Shown piece by piece: positions 26,065 to 35,066 of a stretch of DNA of 64,000 nt. The stretch is from Fibrivirga algicola (GTDB taxonomy: Bacteria; Bacteroidota; Bacteroidia; Cytophagales; Spirosomataceae): the NCBI RefSeq assembly GCF_011742925.1, contig NZ_WAEL01000004.1, positions 62,001 to 126,000 on the forward strand, given 5' to 3'. Made by a program: the position numbers and the translations under genes. Position 1 is the stretch's first letter. Each line of letters begins with the position of its first letter. The notes under the pieces were generated by a model. It searched no databases and had not been told where the DNA came from. It saw only the letters and a program-made list of their open reading frames with translations.

Positions 26065-27324
26065 ATGCCAATTGTGATTATCGGCGCCGGTATGGCCGGC
26101 CTGACTTGTGCGAATTACCTCCATCTGCAGGGTCGTGACATACTGCTACTCGATAACCAGGACCAGGTAGGCGGACGGGTCCGCACCGATGTAGTCAACG
26201 GGTTTCGGCTCGATCGGGGCTTTCAGATACTATTGACGGCTTACCCCGAAGCACAGCGCCTGTTGAATTACACGGCCCTGGATCTCCAATTATTTCGCTC
26301 AGGTGCAGCTATACATCATGAGGAGTTGGCGACCGACAAATGGATGAAACTGCTTAACCCATTCAGCGAGCCGTTCAGTGTGTTTCAAACGCTGGTATCA
26401 CCTGTGGGTACGTTGGCCGACAAGCTGCGAATTGCCGACCTCATCCGGCACGTACAGGGCATGTCGACACAACAATTGTTCGACCAGCCTGCCACTACCA
26501 CGGCAACGTACCTGCGCAACATGGGCTTTTCAGAACAGATGATCGAGCGGTTCTTCCGGCCGTTTTTTGGCGGCGTATTCCTGGAGGACGACCTGACCAC
26601 CTCGAGCAATTTCTTTGAATTCTGCTTTAAAAACTTCTTTCTGGGCGACGCCGCCGTACCGGCGCTCGGTATCGGCGAAATCCCAAAGCAGTTGGCCAAC
26701 CGGCTACCGGCAGGTGCCCTGCGCCTGAACACGCCGGTTGACCGCATTACTGGTAAAACGGTACAGCTGGCCTCGGGCGAATCAATTCAGGCAGAGGCGG
26801 TTGTGATGGCTGTTGATGCCCGCTCGGCGGCGCAGTTGCTCGGCAAAAAGGCTCCTGGGGCCACTGAGTTCAACCATACCACCTGTACGTACTTTGCCGC
26901 GCCGACCGCTGACCGTCCCGATAGCATGAAGGCCGATAAACTGCTGTTGCTGAACACGAAACGATCGTCGTCAGTCCACAATATGGCCATCATGAGCGAC
27001 GTGGCGCCGGCCTATGCTCCCGCGGGTCAGACCCTCATTTCAGTGAGTACCCAGGGGCTTATGCAAGTCGATATTGCTGCACTCACCACCCGCATCAAGA
27101 CGGAGCTAACGGCTTGGTTTGGCGAATCGGTGCAGGGTTGGCGGCATTTACGGACTGATCACCTTCCCGAAGCCTTACCCACCTATGGCCCCAGTGCCGG
27201 CCACAGTCCGCTTCAGCTAGCCGAAGGGCTATTCCAGTGTGGCGACCAAACCGCCTACCCCTCGTTGAACGCCGCCATGCAAACCGGTCGGCAGGTGGCC
27301 GAAATACTGGTAAATAAGCCCTAG
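26065..27324 (+). CDS. FAD-dependent amine oxidase/phytoene-desaturase-like oxidoreductase
   Basis: Starting at the ATG at 26065 places the dinucleotide motif PIVIIGAGMAGLTCA directly at the N-terminus, as usual for the family, followed by DNQDQVGGRVRTD. The C-terminus has LFQCGDQTAYPSLNAAMQTG, the second FAD-contact motif. The 419-residue enzyme belongs to the flavin amine oxidase/protoporphyrinogen oxidase superfamily; carotenoid or quinone-related oxidation is possible, but no pathway partner is adjacent. Confidence 0.82.
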   Translation: MPIVIIGAGMAGLTCANYLHLQGRDILLLDNQDQVGGRVRTDVVNGFRLDRGFQILLTAYPEAQRLLNYTALDLQLFRSGAAIHHEELATDKWMKLLNPFSEPFSVFQTLVSPVGTLADKLRIADLIRHVQGMSTQQLFDQPATTTATYLRNMGFSEQMIERFFRPFFGGVFLEDDLTTSSNFFEFCFKNFFLGDAAVPALGIGEIPKQLANRLPAGALRLNTPVDRITGKTVQLASGESIQAEAVVMAVDARSAAQLLGKKAPGATEFNHTTCTYFAAPTADRPDSMKADKLLLLNTKRSSSVHNMAIMSDVAPAYAPAGQTLISVSTQGLMQVDIAALTTRIKTELTAWFGESVQGWRHLRTDHLPEALPTYGPSAGHSPLQLAEGLFQCGDQTAYPSLNAAMQTGRQVAEILVNKP

Positions 27325-27405
27325 TACGTCAGAATCAACCGTTGCCTTCGTTATACGATCAGTCGATTACCTTGCTTGTCTTTTTTACATCCTTCACGCT
27401 CTTCC

Positions 27406-29760
27406 ATGCCTCGTATTTTCGTTGCCCTGCTTACCTCCCTCTTTTTTGTCAGCCTGCATGCAGCGGCCCAAACCGCCGACAACGAGTACAACCTCATTCC
27501 GTTTCCTGCCCGGTTTACGGGTCTGTCAGGTCGTTTCGAGCTCTCGCCTTCAACCCGGATCCTGACCGTCGCCAAAGACCCGGCTCAGTTGGCCGCTGCT
27601 CAGTTATTGGCCAGCCAATTGAAATTGACCAGCGGTCTCCCCATTACGGTGACCCCATCTACCCCGGCGCTGGCCAAAGGCAAACACATCATCTTCGAAA
27701 AGCATACGGCGGGTCGCTGCGGGCCCGAAGGATACACCCTGCGCGTCACTCCGGAGGGGGTTCGGTTGGGGGCCGAAACGCCAAAAGGCTATTTCTACGG
27801 CGTACAGACGCTCATGCAGTTGTTACCCGCCGACGTGTACGGCAACACGCGCGCTACCACAGCTAACTGGTCGATGCCCGCCTGCGATCTGCTCGACCGG
27901 CCGCGCTATTCGTACCGGGGCCTGATGCTCGACGTAAGCCGCCATTTTATGCCCGCCCCCTTCGTCAAGAAATTCATCGACCTGCTGGCCATGCACAAGA
28001 TGAATACTTTCCATTGGCACCTGACCGACGATCAGGGCTGGCGGATCGAGATTAAAAAATACCCTAAACTAACGCAGGTGGGAGCTACCCGCAAGCAAAC
28101 GCTGGTAGGCCATTATGCCGAAAACTACCCGCAGCAGTACGACGGCGAACCGCATGGTGGGTTCTACACGCAGGAGCAGATTAAAGATATTGTGCGCTAC
28201 GCCGCCGCCCGGCACGTAACCATCATCCCTGAGATTGAAATGCCCGGTCATGGGTTGGCGGCCCTGGCTGCTTACCCGGAACTGGGCTGCGACCCGGCTA
28301 AAGGCTACGCCGTTGGCACCCGCTGGGGTATCATCCGGGATGTGTACTGCCCGAGCGAAAAGACATTCACGTTCATTCAGGACGTGTTGACGGAAGTAAT
28401 GGCGCTTTTCCCCGGCAAATACATTCATATTGGCGGTGACGAGTGCCCCAAAGATGCCTGGAAACAAAGCGCTTTTTGTCAGGACCTGATCAAGAAACTG
28501 AAGCTGAAGAATGAAGATGAACTGCAGAGTTATGTAATCCGTCGGGTCGAGAAATTTGTGAACAGCAAAGGCCGTGCTATCATTGGCTGGGACGAGATTC
28601 TGGAAGGTGGCCTGGCACCCAACGCCACCGTCATGAGCTGGCGGGGCATTGCCGGCGGCATAGAGGCAGCCAAACAGAAGCATACGGTGGTGATGACGCC
28701 GGGTACGTTCTGCTATCTGGACAAGTACCAGGCTGATCCGGCCACAGAGCCGATTGCCATTGGCGGCTACCTGCCTATCGAGAAAGTGTATAGCTATGAG
28801 CCAACGCCATCTGAACTGACGGCTGACGAGCAGAAGTACATTCTGGGTGTGCAGGGAAACATCTGGACTGAGTACATTCATAACCCCGCCGAGGTGGAGT
28901 ATATGGCGTTCCCCCGTGCCTCTGCTCTGGCCGAAATTGGCTGGCTGCCCGCTGGTCCCCGTAACTTCGAAGATTTTGCCGCCCGCCTGAAAACACATGT
29001 AAAACGCTTCGACAAGCTCGGAATTAATTACGCCAAACGCTTACTCGATGTGCGCGCTGAAACGCAGTTTACCGGCGAGGATGGCTCGGCAGACCGACAG
29101 TTGCAGGTACGTTTGAGCAAGCTGGATTCGGACGGCAAGATTTACTTCACCACCAATAGCCGCGACGCTTCGCCAGCGGCTACCGAATACATCGCCCCGA
29201 TCACGCTGACAAAAACGACCACGATCAAGGCCGTAACAGTGCCGGCAAATGATAAGCCCTACGCCGAAACTTTTTATATCCATCGGGCAAAAGGCAAACC
29301 ATACACTTACGCCACTCCGAAAGCAGAAGCCGCCGACCAGGAGCGCAAACGCCTCACCGACGGCCAGGTAGCCGCCAGCCCACGCGACGACCGACCCTGG
29401 GTGCAGGTGTATAGCGGCAACGACATCACTTTGACCATTGATCTGGGCGAAGTGAAGCCAGTTACTAAAGTGACTGCCTCCTTCCTGAAAAAAGTAATGT
29501 TCGGCATCATGCCGCCCAAATCGGTTGAGGTGGCGCTCTCGAAAGAAGGCGATTCGTTCAAAGAGGCTATCGCCCAGCCAATCAACGAGCCGCTCGAAGG
29601 GCCATGGCGTATTGTTCCGGTGGTAGCCGATTTTAAGACAGCCCGCGCCAGGTACGTTCGGGTGACGGTCAAGAACTTCGGCACTGTACCCGAGAGTAGT
29701 GAAAACGAGCGCTCCGGCAAGCCCGCTTCACTGGCCGTCGATGAAATCATCGTCGAGTAA
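27406..29760 (+). CDS. beta-N-acetylhexosaminidase, GH20
   Basis: Signal peptide (MPRIFVALLTSLFFVSLHAAAQ), GH20b domain (about 25-155), and the TIM-barrel catalytic domain with the diagnostic HIGGDEC (Asp345-Glu346) and WHLTDDQGWR. The C-terminal 250 residues include a chitobiase-type beta domain and a discoidin-like segment (TIDLGEVKPVTKVTASFL) that may bind sugar. It releases terminal GlcNAc/GalNAc from glycans or chito-oligomers outside the cytoplasm. The ATG at 27406 is chosen over an upstream TTG because it begins the signal peptide. Confidence 0.93.
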   Translation: MPRIFVALLTSLFFVSLHAAAQTADNEYNLIPFPARFTGLSGRFELSPSTRILTVAKDPAQLAAAQLLASQLKLTSGLPITVTPSTPALAKGKHIIFEKHTAGRCGPEGYTLRVTPEGVRLGAETPKGYFYGVQTLMQLLPADVYGNTRATTANWSMPACDLLDRPRYSYRGLMLDVSRHFMPAPFVKKFIDLLAMHKMNTFHWHLTDDQGWRIEIKKYPKLTQVGATRKQTLVGHYAENYPQQYDGEPHGGFYTQEQIKDIVRYAAARHVTIIPEIEMPGHGLAALAAYPELGCDPAKGYAVGTRWGIIRDVYCPSEKTFTFIQDVLTEVMALFPGKYIHIGGDECPKDAWKQSAFCQDLIKKLKLKNEDELQSYVIRRVEKFVNSKGRAIIGWDEILEGGLAPNATVMSWRGIAGGIEAAKQKHTVVMTPGTFCYLDKYQADPATEPIAIGGYLPIEKVYSYEPTPSELTADEQKYILGVQGNIWTEYIHNPAEVEYMAFPRASALAEIGWLPAGPRNFEDFAARLKTHVKRFDKLGINYAKRLLDVRAETQFTGEDGSADRQLQVRLSKLDSDGKIYFTTNSRDASPAATEYIAPITLTKTTTIKAVTVPANDKPYAETFYIHRAKGKPYTYATPKAEAADQERKRLTDGQVAASPRDDRPWVQVYSGNDITLTIDLGEVKPVTKVTASFLKKVMFGIMPPKSVEVALSKEGDSFKEAIAQPINEPLEGPWRIVPVVADFKTARARYVRVTVKNFGTVPESSENERSGKPASLAVDEIIVE

Positions 29761-29910
29761 GAAGAGGCAAAACATAGAGTGACACCGAGCGCACATGGAG
29801 TTGCAAATAGCTATTCAATTTCTTTGCGTAACTCCGTGTTAGACCTGTGAAACTCCGTGTTTTAGCCCCTTTTTGACGAATGAAATCAAGCGTTTTTTTG
29901 TTTTAAAATT

Positions 29911-30429
29911 ATGGAACAAACAGCAACTACTCTAGATAAACTGACCCAGCCAATTCAACCCGATGAGATTGAGTGGCGCGTTCAGATGCAAACTAAAACC
30001 GGTAAATTGATCGTAGTACCCTACATCACTAACCGTTGCGTCATGGACCGTTTCGACAAACAATTCGGCTGGTTTGGCTGGCAGAATGAGATTACGGAAA
30101 TTCAAGGGGGCTTTCTCTGTAAAATCACCGTTACCGTTCCTGCTACGCATTCCTCACCCGCTCAGGTTCTTTCAAAGACCGACGGTGCCAGCCGTACGGA
30201 CATCGAACCGGTGAAAGGCGGTATCTCCGATGCGATGAAGCGATGTGCCGTACAGTTTGGGTTAGGTCGTGACTTATACAACTATCCTCGTGTGTTCATC
30301 GACACACCAGACAAATTCATCCCTGATTGGGCACACCCTCAACTGGAAATGCTGGTTAAAAAGATTAACGATGGTAGCTACAAAGGGGGCGACATGGTCA
30401 CACTGCGTGCTTCTTACCAGAAGGCCTAA
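29911..30429 (+). CDS. Rad52/Rad22-like single-strand annealing protein
   Basis: The 172-residue protein has the Rad52-family core: YITNRCVMDRFDKQFGWFGW, a beta-sheet with GGFLCKITVTVP, and PVKGGISDAMKRCAVQFGLG followed by RDLYNYP, a strong family signature. Such proteins bind single-stranded DNA and anneal complementary strands; many are phage recombinases. No exonuclease, SSB or phage gene is adjacent. The gene is more A+T-rich than the flanking hexosaminidase, ends in its own hairpin and lies in a gap in the GGTACGT pattern, so horizontal origin is plausible. Confidence 0.75.
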   Translation: MEQTATTLDKLTQPIQPDEIEWRVQMQTKTGKLIVVPYITNRCVMDRFDKQFGWFGWQNEITEIQGGFLCKITVTVPATHSSPAQVLSKTDGASRTDIEPVKGGISDAMKRCAVQFGLGRDLYNYPRVFIDTPDKFIPDWAHPQLEMLVKKINDGSYKGGDMVTLRASYQKA

Positions 30430-30499
30430 TCCCTACAGGCTTACTATTTTGTTTAAGCTAAATACACAGTTCGAGTAAAGCTGTGCATAGGTTTTTTTC

Positions 30500-30553
30500 T
30501 GATAAAAGTCGCTCATTTACGTCCATTTAGGTAGTAATGAGCGACTTTTATCA
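30500..30553 (+). terminator. hairpin terminator after the annealing-protein gene
   Basis: The 18-bp stem (30500-30517 with 30536-30553) is perfect around an 18-nt loop and lies about 70 bp after the stop. A T-rich stretch precedes the left arm, so it could also act on a minus-strand transcript. Confidence 0.65.
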
Positions 30554-30711
30554 TTTTACGTCTACAAAGACAGATCAGGTGTGAGATTAAAACTTTTAAT
30601 CTTGTTTAGGATTAATGCATCAAGATTAAACAAAATTTATTAGTCGAAGTTAGTGTAGTGTGTCTGCTTTACAGACAGCTTATCAATCACTCAATCCTAA
30701 CACGACTAACT

Positions 30712-31665
30712 ATGCACGTATCATTTCAACCAATGCGGCTCTTGCTTGGGGCTTGCTTTGTGCTCAGTACAGTTCTATTCTCTTCGTGTAAGAAAGATGA
30801 CACCCCTGTCACAACTAACACGATCACAGACATCGTTTTAACCAACAATGACTTCACATTGCTGCGTGCCGCTGTTCAGCGTGCTGGGTTGGCCGACGCC
30901 TTGAGAGGTGGTTCATTAACCGTCTTTGCTCCAACAGACGCGGCTTTCAGGGCTGCTGGCTATGCTGATGTGGCAGCCATTAATGCAGCGTCAGTCGCAA
31001 GTTTGACCAGTCTTCTTCAGTATCACGTTGTGGGCAGCCGCATCACGGCCGCGAACATACCTGCTGCCCAAAATACCGCGGTTCCATCACTGCTGACTAC
31101 AAATGGAACGCTGTATGTGAGCAAAGTGGGTAGCAACGTATCAGTTAACGGTCGCCGGGTAACTACTGCCGATGTGGCTGCTGATAATGGCATTGTGCAT
31201 GTAATAGACGGCGTGTTAATACCGCCCAGCGGTGATGTAGTAGCGGCTGTGATAGGAAACCCACAAAACTTCAGCCTGTTGGCCCAGGCTGTACAACGAG
31301 CCGGGGCAGGTGTAATCACAGCGCTCCAGTCAACGACAGCAGCTACCGTGTTTGCACCAACAAATCAGGCGTTTATTGATGCAGGTCTTTCAGCTACGGC
31401 TATCAATGCCACAGACCCAGCTGTTCTGGCACGGGTGTTGTCTTATCATGTGGTGCCGGGCCGGGTATTTTCTACTTTGTTAACTGACGGTGTCACACCG
31501 GCTACGCTGCTTGGCCCAACAGTACGTGTCAATGTATCGAGTGCTGGCGTAACCGTAACCGGTCAGGGTAATGGCACTAATGCCGCCACTGTTGTTAGCG
31601 CAAATAACCTCACAAGCAATGCGGTCATTCATGGCATTAACCGCGTATTACTACCGCCACCGTGA
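30712..31665 (+). CDS. fasciclin-domain lipoprotein (two domains)
   Basis: The signal peptide ends in LFSSC, a lipobox with Cys26, so the protein is lipid-anchored. Two fasciclin (FAS1) domains follow: FTLLRAAVQRAGLADALRGG...VTVFAPT-type and FSLLAQAVQRAGAGVITALQ...TVFAPTNQAF, each with the conserved YHV (LLQYHVVGSRI, VLSYHVVPGRV) and a closing VIHGINRVLLPP/VHVIDGVLIPP. FAS1 domains mediate adhesion. The 317-residue length is normal for two domains. It has its own terminator and probably its own promoter in the A+T-rich 30560-30700. Confidence 0.9.
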   Translation: MHVSFQPMRLLLGACFVLSTVLFSSCKKDDTPVTTNTITDIVLTNNDFTLLRAAVQRAGLADALRGGSLTVFAPTDAAFRAAGYADVAAINAASVASLTSLLQYHVVGSRITAANIPAAQNTAVPSLLTTNGTLYVSKVGSNVSVNGRRVTTADVAADNGIVHVIDGVLIPPSGDVVAAVIGNPQNFSLLAQAVQRAGAGVITALQSTTAATVFAPTNQAFIDAGLSATAINATDPAVLARVLSYHVVPGRVFSTLLTDGVTPATLLGPTVRVNVSSAGVTVTGQGNGTNAATVVSANNLTSNAVIHGINRVLLPPP

Positions 31666-31689
31666 TTGATTGAGTGATAGATAGTGACT

Positions 31690-31751
31690 AAAATCCCTGG
31701 TTTGGTCTGCGCAGCTGCCTTTAGTAGCGCGTAGGCTAAACCAGGGATTTT
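31690..31751. terminator. terminator after the fasciclin gene
   Basis: AAAATCCCTGGTTT (31690-31703) pairs with AAACCAGGGATTTT (31738-31751), a 14-bp perfect outer stem with a partly paired interior and T-run at the end. Confidence 0.75.
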
Positions 31752-31885
31752 TGCCGTTGGGAAACCGTCCGAACAGGAATCAAAATCTGTCCCTGACTGT
31801 TATTTTTATAGGCGTATACACTCATTTATCGCGTATACTTGTCAGGCAAGCCGGGGCTGTCTCCGGCTTTTTTATGCGATTTCCA

Positions 31886-34800
31886 ATGGCAAAACCACAG
31901 AAGAAACTATTCCTATTAGACGCGCTGGCGCTGATTTACCGGGCCCATTTCGCCTTCAATAAAAACCCGCGCATTTCCAGTAAGGGCGTCAATACCAGTG
32001 CCATATTCGGGTTCATGAACTCAATGATGGAGGTACTACAAAAAGAAAAACCGACCCACATCGGCGTGGCCTTCGACCACTCAAAAAAGACCTTCCGGCA
32101 CGAACAGTTTCCAATGTATAAAGCTACGCGCCAGTCGCAGCCCGAAGATATTTCGGTGGCTATTCCTTACATTAAACAAATCATCGAGGCCATGAATATT
32201 CCGATGCTGATCATGCCGGGATACGAAGCCGATGACATTATTGGCACCCTTGCCCACCGCGCCTGCGCCACGGGTGAGTTTGAAACGTACATGATGACGC
32301 CCGATAAAGATTACGGGCAGTTGGTCAACGATTGCGTATTCATTTACAAGCCAGCCTTCATGGGCAAAGCCGCCGAAAAACTCGGCGTTAAAGAAATCTG
32401 CGAACGATGGGGCATTGAAAAGATTAGCCAGGTTGTCGACATGCTCGGGCTGGTTGGCGATGCCGTCGACAATATTCCCGGCATTCCCGGCATTGGCGAG
32501 AAAACGGCGCAGAAGCTGATCACTGAATTCGGCAGCGTTGAAAATCTGATTGCCAACGCTGATCAACTTAAAGGCAAGCTGAAAGAAAACGTGGTGCAGT
32601 ACGGACAGCAGGGCTTATTGTCGAAAGAGTTGGCGACTATTCATATGGAAGTGCCAATCGAGTTCAACGAAAGCGCACTTATCCATAGCGACTACGACAA
32701 AGAACGCTTGGGCGCGCTGCTCGACGAACTGGAGTTCAGGCAGATGAAGACCCGCCTGCTTGGTGATGCGCCTACCCCGCTCAAAAGCGAGTTCACCCGG
32801 CAGTCGACTGGGCAGATGGGCTTGTTTGATCCGTCGCCGGCGTTTATGCCAATGCCTGCCGCAACGCCAAGCGGCGCCGACGACCTGCCCTTTATTTTTG
32901 GTGATAGCCCCGCAGCGACAGGTGAACCAGCCAAGAAGACCCGCGCCAAGAAATCGACACCCGTAACAGTACCCACAGCCTCTGGCGAGTCGGCTACCCC
33001 CGGACTGGTTACCGATTCTGCCGGAGCGGAAGCTGCGCCTGGTGCCGACGTACCGGCAGCGGCGGGAGTGGCCACCTGGGGAGACGATGCCCACGAATAT
33101 GAAGTCGATGAGTCATTCTCGACCGAGCGCCGTAAAACCATCCACTCAGTGGTGCACGATTACCGACTTGTTGATACCCCCGAACTGCGTGCCAGCCTGG
33201 TAACGTACCTGAACCAGCAAACCAGCGTTTGTTTCGACTCCGAAACGACAGCCATCGACCCTGTGGAGGCCGATCTGGTTGGGTTGTCATTTGCCTACAC
33301 CAAAGGCGAGGCCTTCTACGTACCCGTCCCTTCCAACCGGGCAGAGGCTCAGTCCATTGTTGACCTGTTCAAGCCGTTTTTTGAGAATGAATCGATTGAA
33401 AAAGTCGGACAAAATCTCAAATATGACCTGCTGATGCTGAAGAAATACGGTGTTCAGGTACGTGGCCCCCTATTCGATACGATGCTGGCTCATTATCTGA
33501 TTGAGCCCGAACAACGACACAACATGGACGTCATGGCCGAGGTGTACCTCAACTACCAGCCTGTGGCCATCGAGTCGCTGATTGGCAAAAAGGGCAAGGG
33601 ACAGTTGACAATGCGCGAAGTGGACATTCAGCGGGTAGTCGAATACGCCGCCGAGGATGCTGACGTGACGCTACAACTGCGCGATACCTTTGCACCGATG
33701 CTCAACAAAGATAACCTGCACAAGCTGTTCGACCAGGTTGAGATGCCGCTCGTTCAGGTGCTGGCCGATATTGAGTTGGAGGGCATCACGCTCGATACCA
33801 ACGCTTTGTCTGAATTATCGGCCACATTGGAAATCGACATGAAGCAGGTGCAAAGCGAAATCTTCGAGATTGCGGGCGGATCGTTCAACATCGGGTCACC
33901 CAAGCAATTGGGCGAGATTCTCTTCGATAAACTAAACCTCGACAAGAACGCCAAAAAGACCAAAACTGGGCAATATGCTACGGGCGAAGAGGTGCTCTCT
34001 AAGCTGGAAGCGGAAAACCCGATTATTGGTAAAATCCTGGATTACCGTGAACTGATCAAGCTTAAGAACACCTACGTTGATGCACTGCCGCTCCTGATCT
34101 CGCCTAAAACGGGCCGCGTACATACCTCGTTCAACCAGGCCGTCGCCTCGACTGGGCGGTTATCATCGACCAACCCGAACCTGCAGAACATCCCGATCCG
34201 CACCCCCCGTGGTCAGGAAATACGGAAAGCCTTTGTGCCCCGTTCCGACGACTTTCTGATTATGTCGGCTGACTATTCGCAGATCGAACTCCGGATTATG
34301 GCGGCGTTTAGTGGCGACCAGACCATGCTCGATGCGTTCAACAACAACATCGATATTCATACCCAAACGGCCAGCAAAGTCTTTCACGTACCTATCTCGG
34401 AGGTGACGAGCGACATGCGCCGGAAGGCCAAGACCATCAATTTTGGCATTATTTACGGCATATCGTCATTTGGCCTTTCGCAGCGTCTCAAGATTCCGCG
34501 CAAAGAAGCTGGTCAGATCATCGAAGAATACTTCCAAGAATTCTCGGCGGTAAAAGCCTACATGGATCAGAGCATCGAGAAAGCCCGCGGTTTCGGGTAC
34601 GCCGAAACGATACTTGGTCGCCGGCGCTACCTCCGCGATATCAACTCACGCAACGTGACCGATCGGATGTTTGCCGAGCGCAACGCCGTGAATGCCCCCA
34701 TCCAGGGCAGCGCGGCCGATATGCTGAAGATTGCCATGATCCGTATTCACGAATTCATGAGCCGCGAGCAGTTAAAGTCGAAAATGATTCTGACCGTGCA

Positions 34801-34945
34801 TGATGAATTGGTGTTCGACGCGCATAAATCGGAGCTCGACTACCTGAAAGAAAATGTAGACCGAATCATGAAGACCGCGATACCCATGGCCGTGGCAATG
34901 GAAACTGGTGTGGGTTTCGGAGCGAACTGGTTAGTAGCACATTAA
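31886..34945 (+). CDS. polA: DNA polymerase I
   Basis: A 1019-residue three-domain enzyme: N-terminal 5'-3' exonuclease (GVAFDHSKKTFRHEQF, PGYEADDIIG, PGIPGIGEKTA), a 3'-5' exonuclease with the metal residues in CFDSETTAIDP, and the polymerase with SADYSQIELRIMAAFSGD, RRKAKTINFGIIYGISSFGL and VHDELVFDAH. All catalytic motifs look intact. Between the first two domains (about residues 295-425) is an unusually long low-complexity linker rich in Pro, Ala, Thr and Ser with a KKTRAKKS basic patch. The ATG at 31886 fits the family start; longer forms do not. Confidence 0.96.
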   Translation: MAKPQKKLFLLDALALIYRAHFAFNKNPRISSKGVNTSAIFGFMNSMMEVLQKEKPTHIGVAFDHSKKTFRHEQFPMYKATRQSQPEDISVAIPYIKQIIEAMNIPMLIMPGYEADDIIGTLAHRACATGEFETYMMTPDKDYGQLVNDCVFIYKPAFMGKAAEKLGVKEICERWGIEKISQVVDMLGLVGDAVDNIPGIPGIGEKTAQKLITEFGSVENLIANADQLKGKLKENVVQYGQQGLLSKELATIHMEVPIEFNESALIHSDYDKERLGALLDELEFRQMKTRLLGDAPTPLKSEFTRQSTGQMGLFDPSPAFMPMPAATPSGADDLPFIFGDSPAATGEPAKKTRAKKSTPVTVPTASGESATPGLVTDSAGAEAAPGADVPAAAGVATWGDDAHEYEVDESFSTERRKTIHSVVHDYRLVDTPELRASLVTYLNQQTSVCFDSETTAIDPVEADLVGLSFAYTKGEAFYVPVPSNRAEAQSIVDLFKPFFENESIEKVGQNLKYDLLMLKKYGVQVRGPLFDTMLAHYLIEPEQRHNMDVMAEVYLNYQPVAIESLIGKKGKGQLTMREVDIQRVVEYAAEDADVTLQLRDTFAPMLNKDNLHKLFDQVEMPLVQVLADIELEGITLDTNALSELSATLEIDMKQVQSEIFEIAGGSFNIGSPKQLGEILFDKLNLDKNAKKTKTGQYATGEEVLSKLEAENPIIGKILDYRELIKLKNTYVDALPLLISPKTGRVHTSFNQAVASTGRLSSTNPNLQNIPIRTPRGQEIRKAFVPRSDDFLIMSADYSQIELRIMAAFSGDQTMLDAFNNNIDIHTQTASKVFHVPISEVTSDMRRKAKTINFGIIYGISSFGLSQRLKIPRKEAGQIIEEYFQEFSAVKAYMDQSIEKARGFGYAETILGRRRYLRDINSRNVTDRMFAERNAVNAPIQGSAADMLKIAMIRIHEFMSREQLKSKMILTVHDELVFDAHKSELDYLKENVDRIMKTAIPMAVAMETGVGFGANWLVAH

Positions 34946-35066
34946 AGGAAATCAGAATCCTTTTATATGACTTTTCCGGGATTAGTGGTCAGAGAACGTC
35001 GAGACACGTATTTTTAGGTCTTGATCTGTCGAAAACACCTAATCCGGCAGGTCTTCAGGGGACTAT

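Noticed and set aside
28069-28998. 309-codon open frame on the minus strand
   Set aside because: It lies wholly inside the GH20 hexosaminidase gene, whose motifs are clear. The antisense translation is rich in His, Gln and Arg and has no family features.
29831-29861. two copies of AACTCCGTGTT upstream of the Rad52-like gene
   Set aside because: Two 10-11 bp copies 20 bp apart could be chance or a decayed repeat; there is no target duplication or terminal repeat to call a mobile element.
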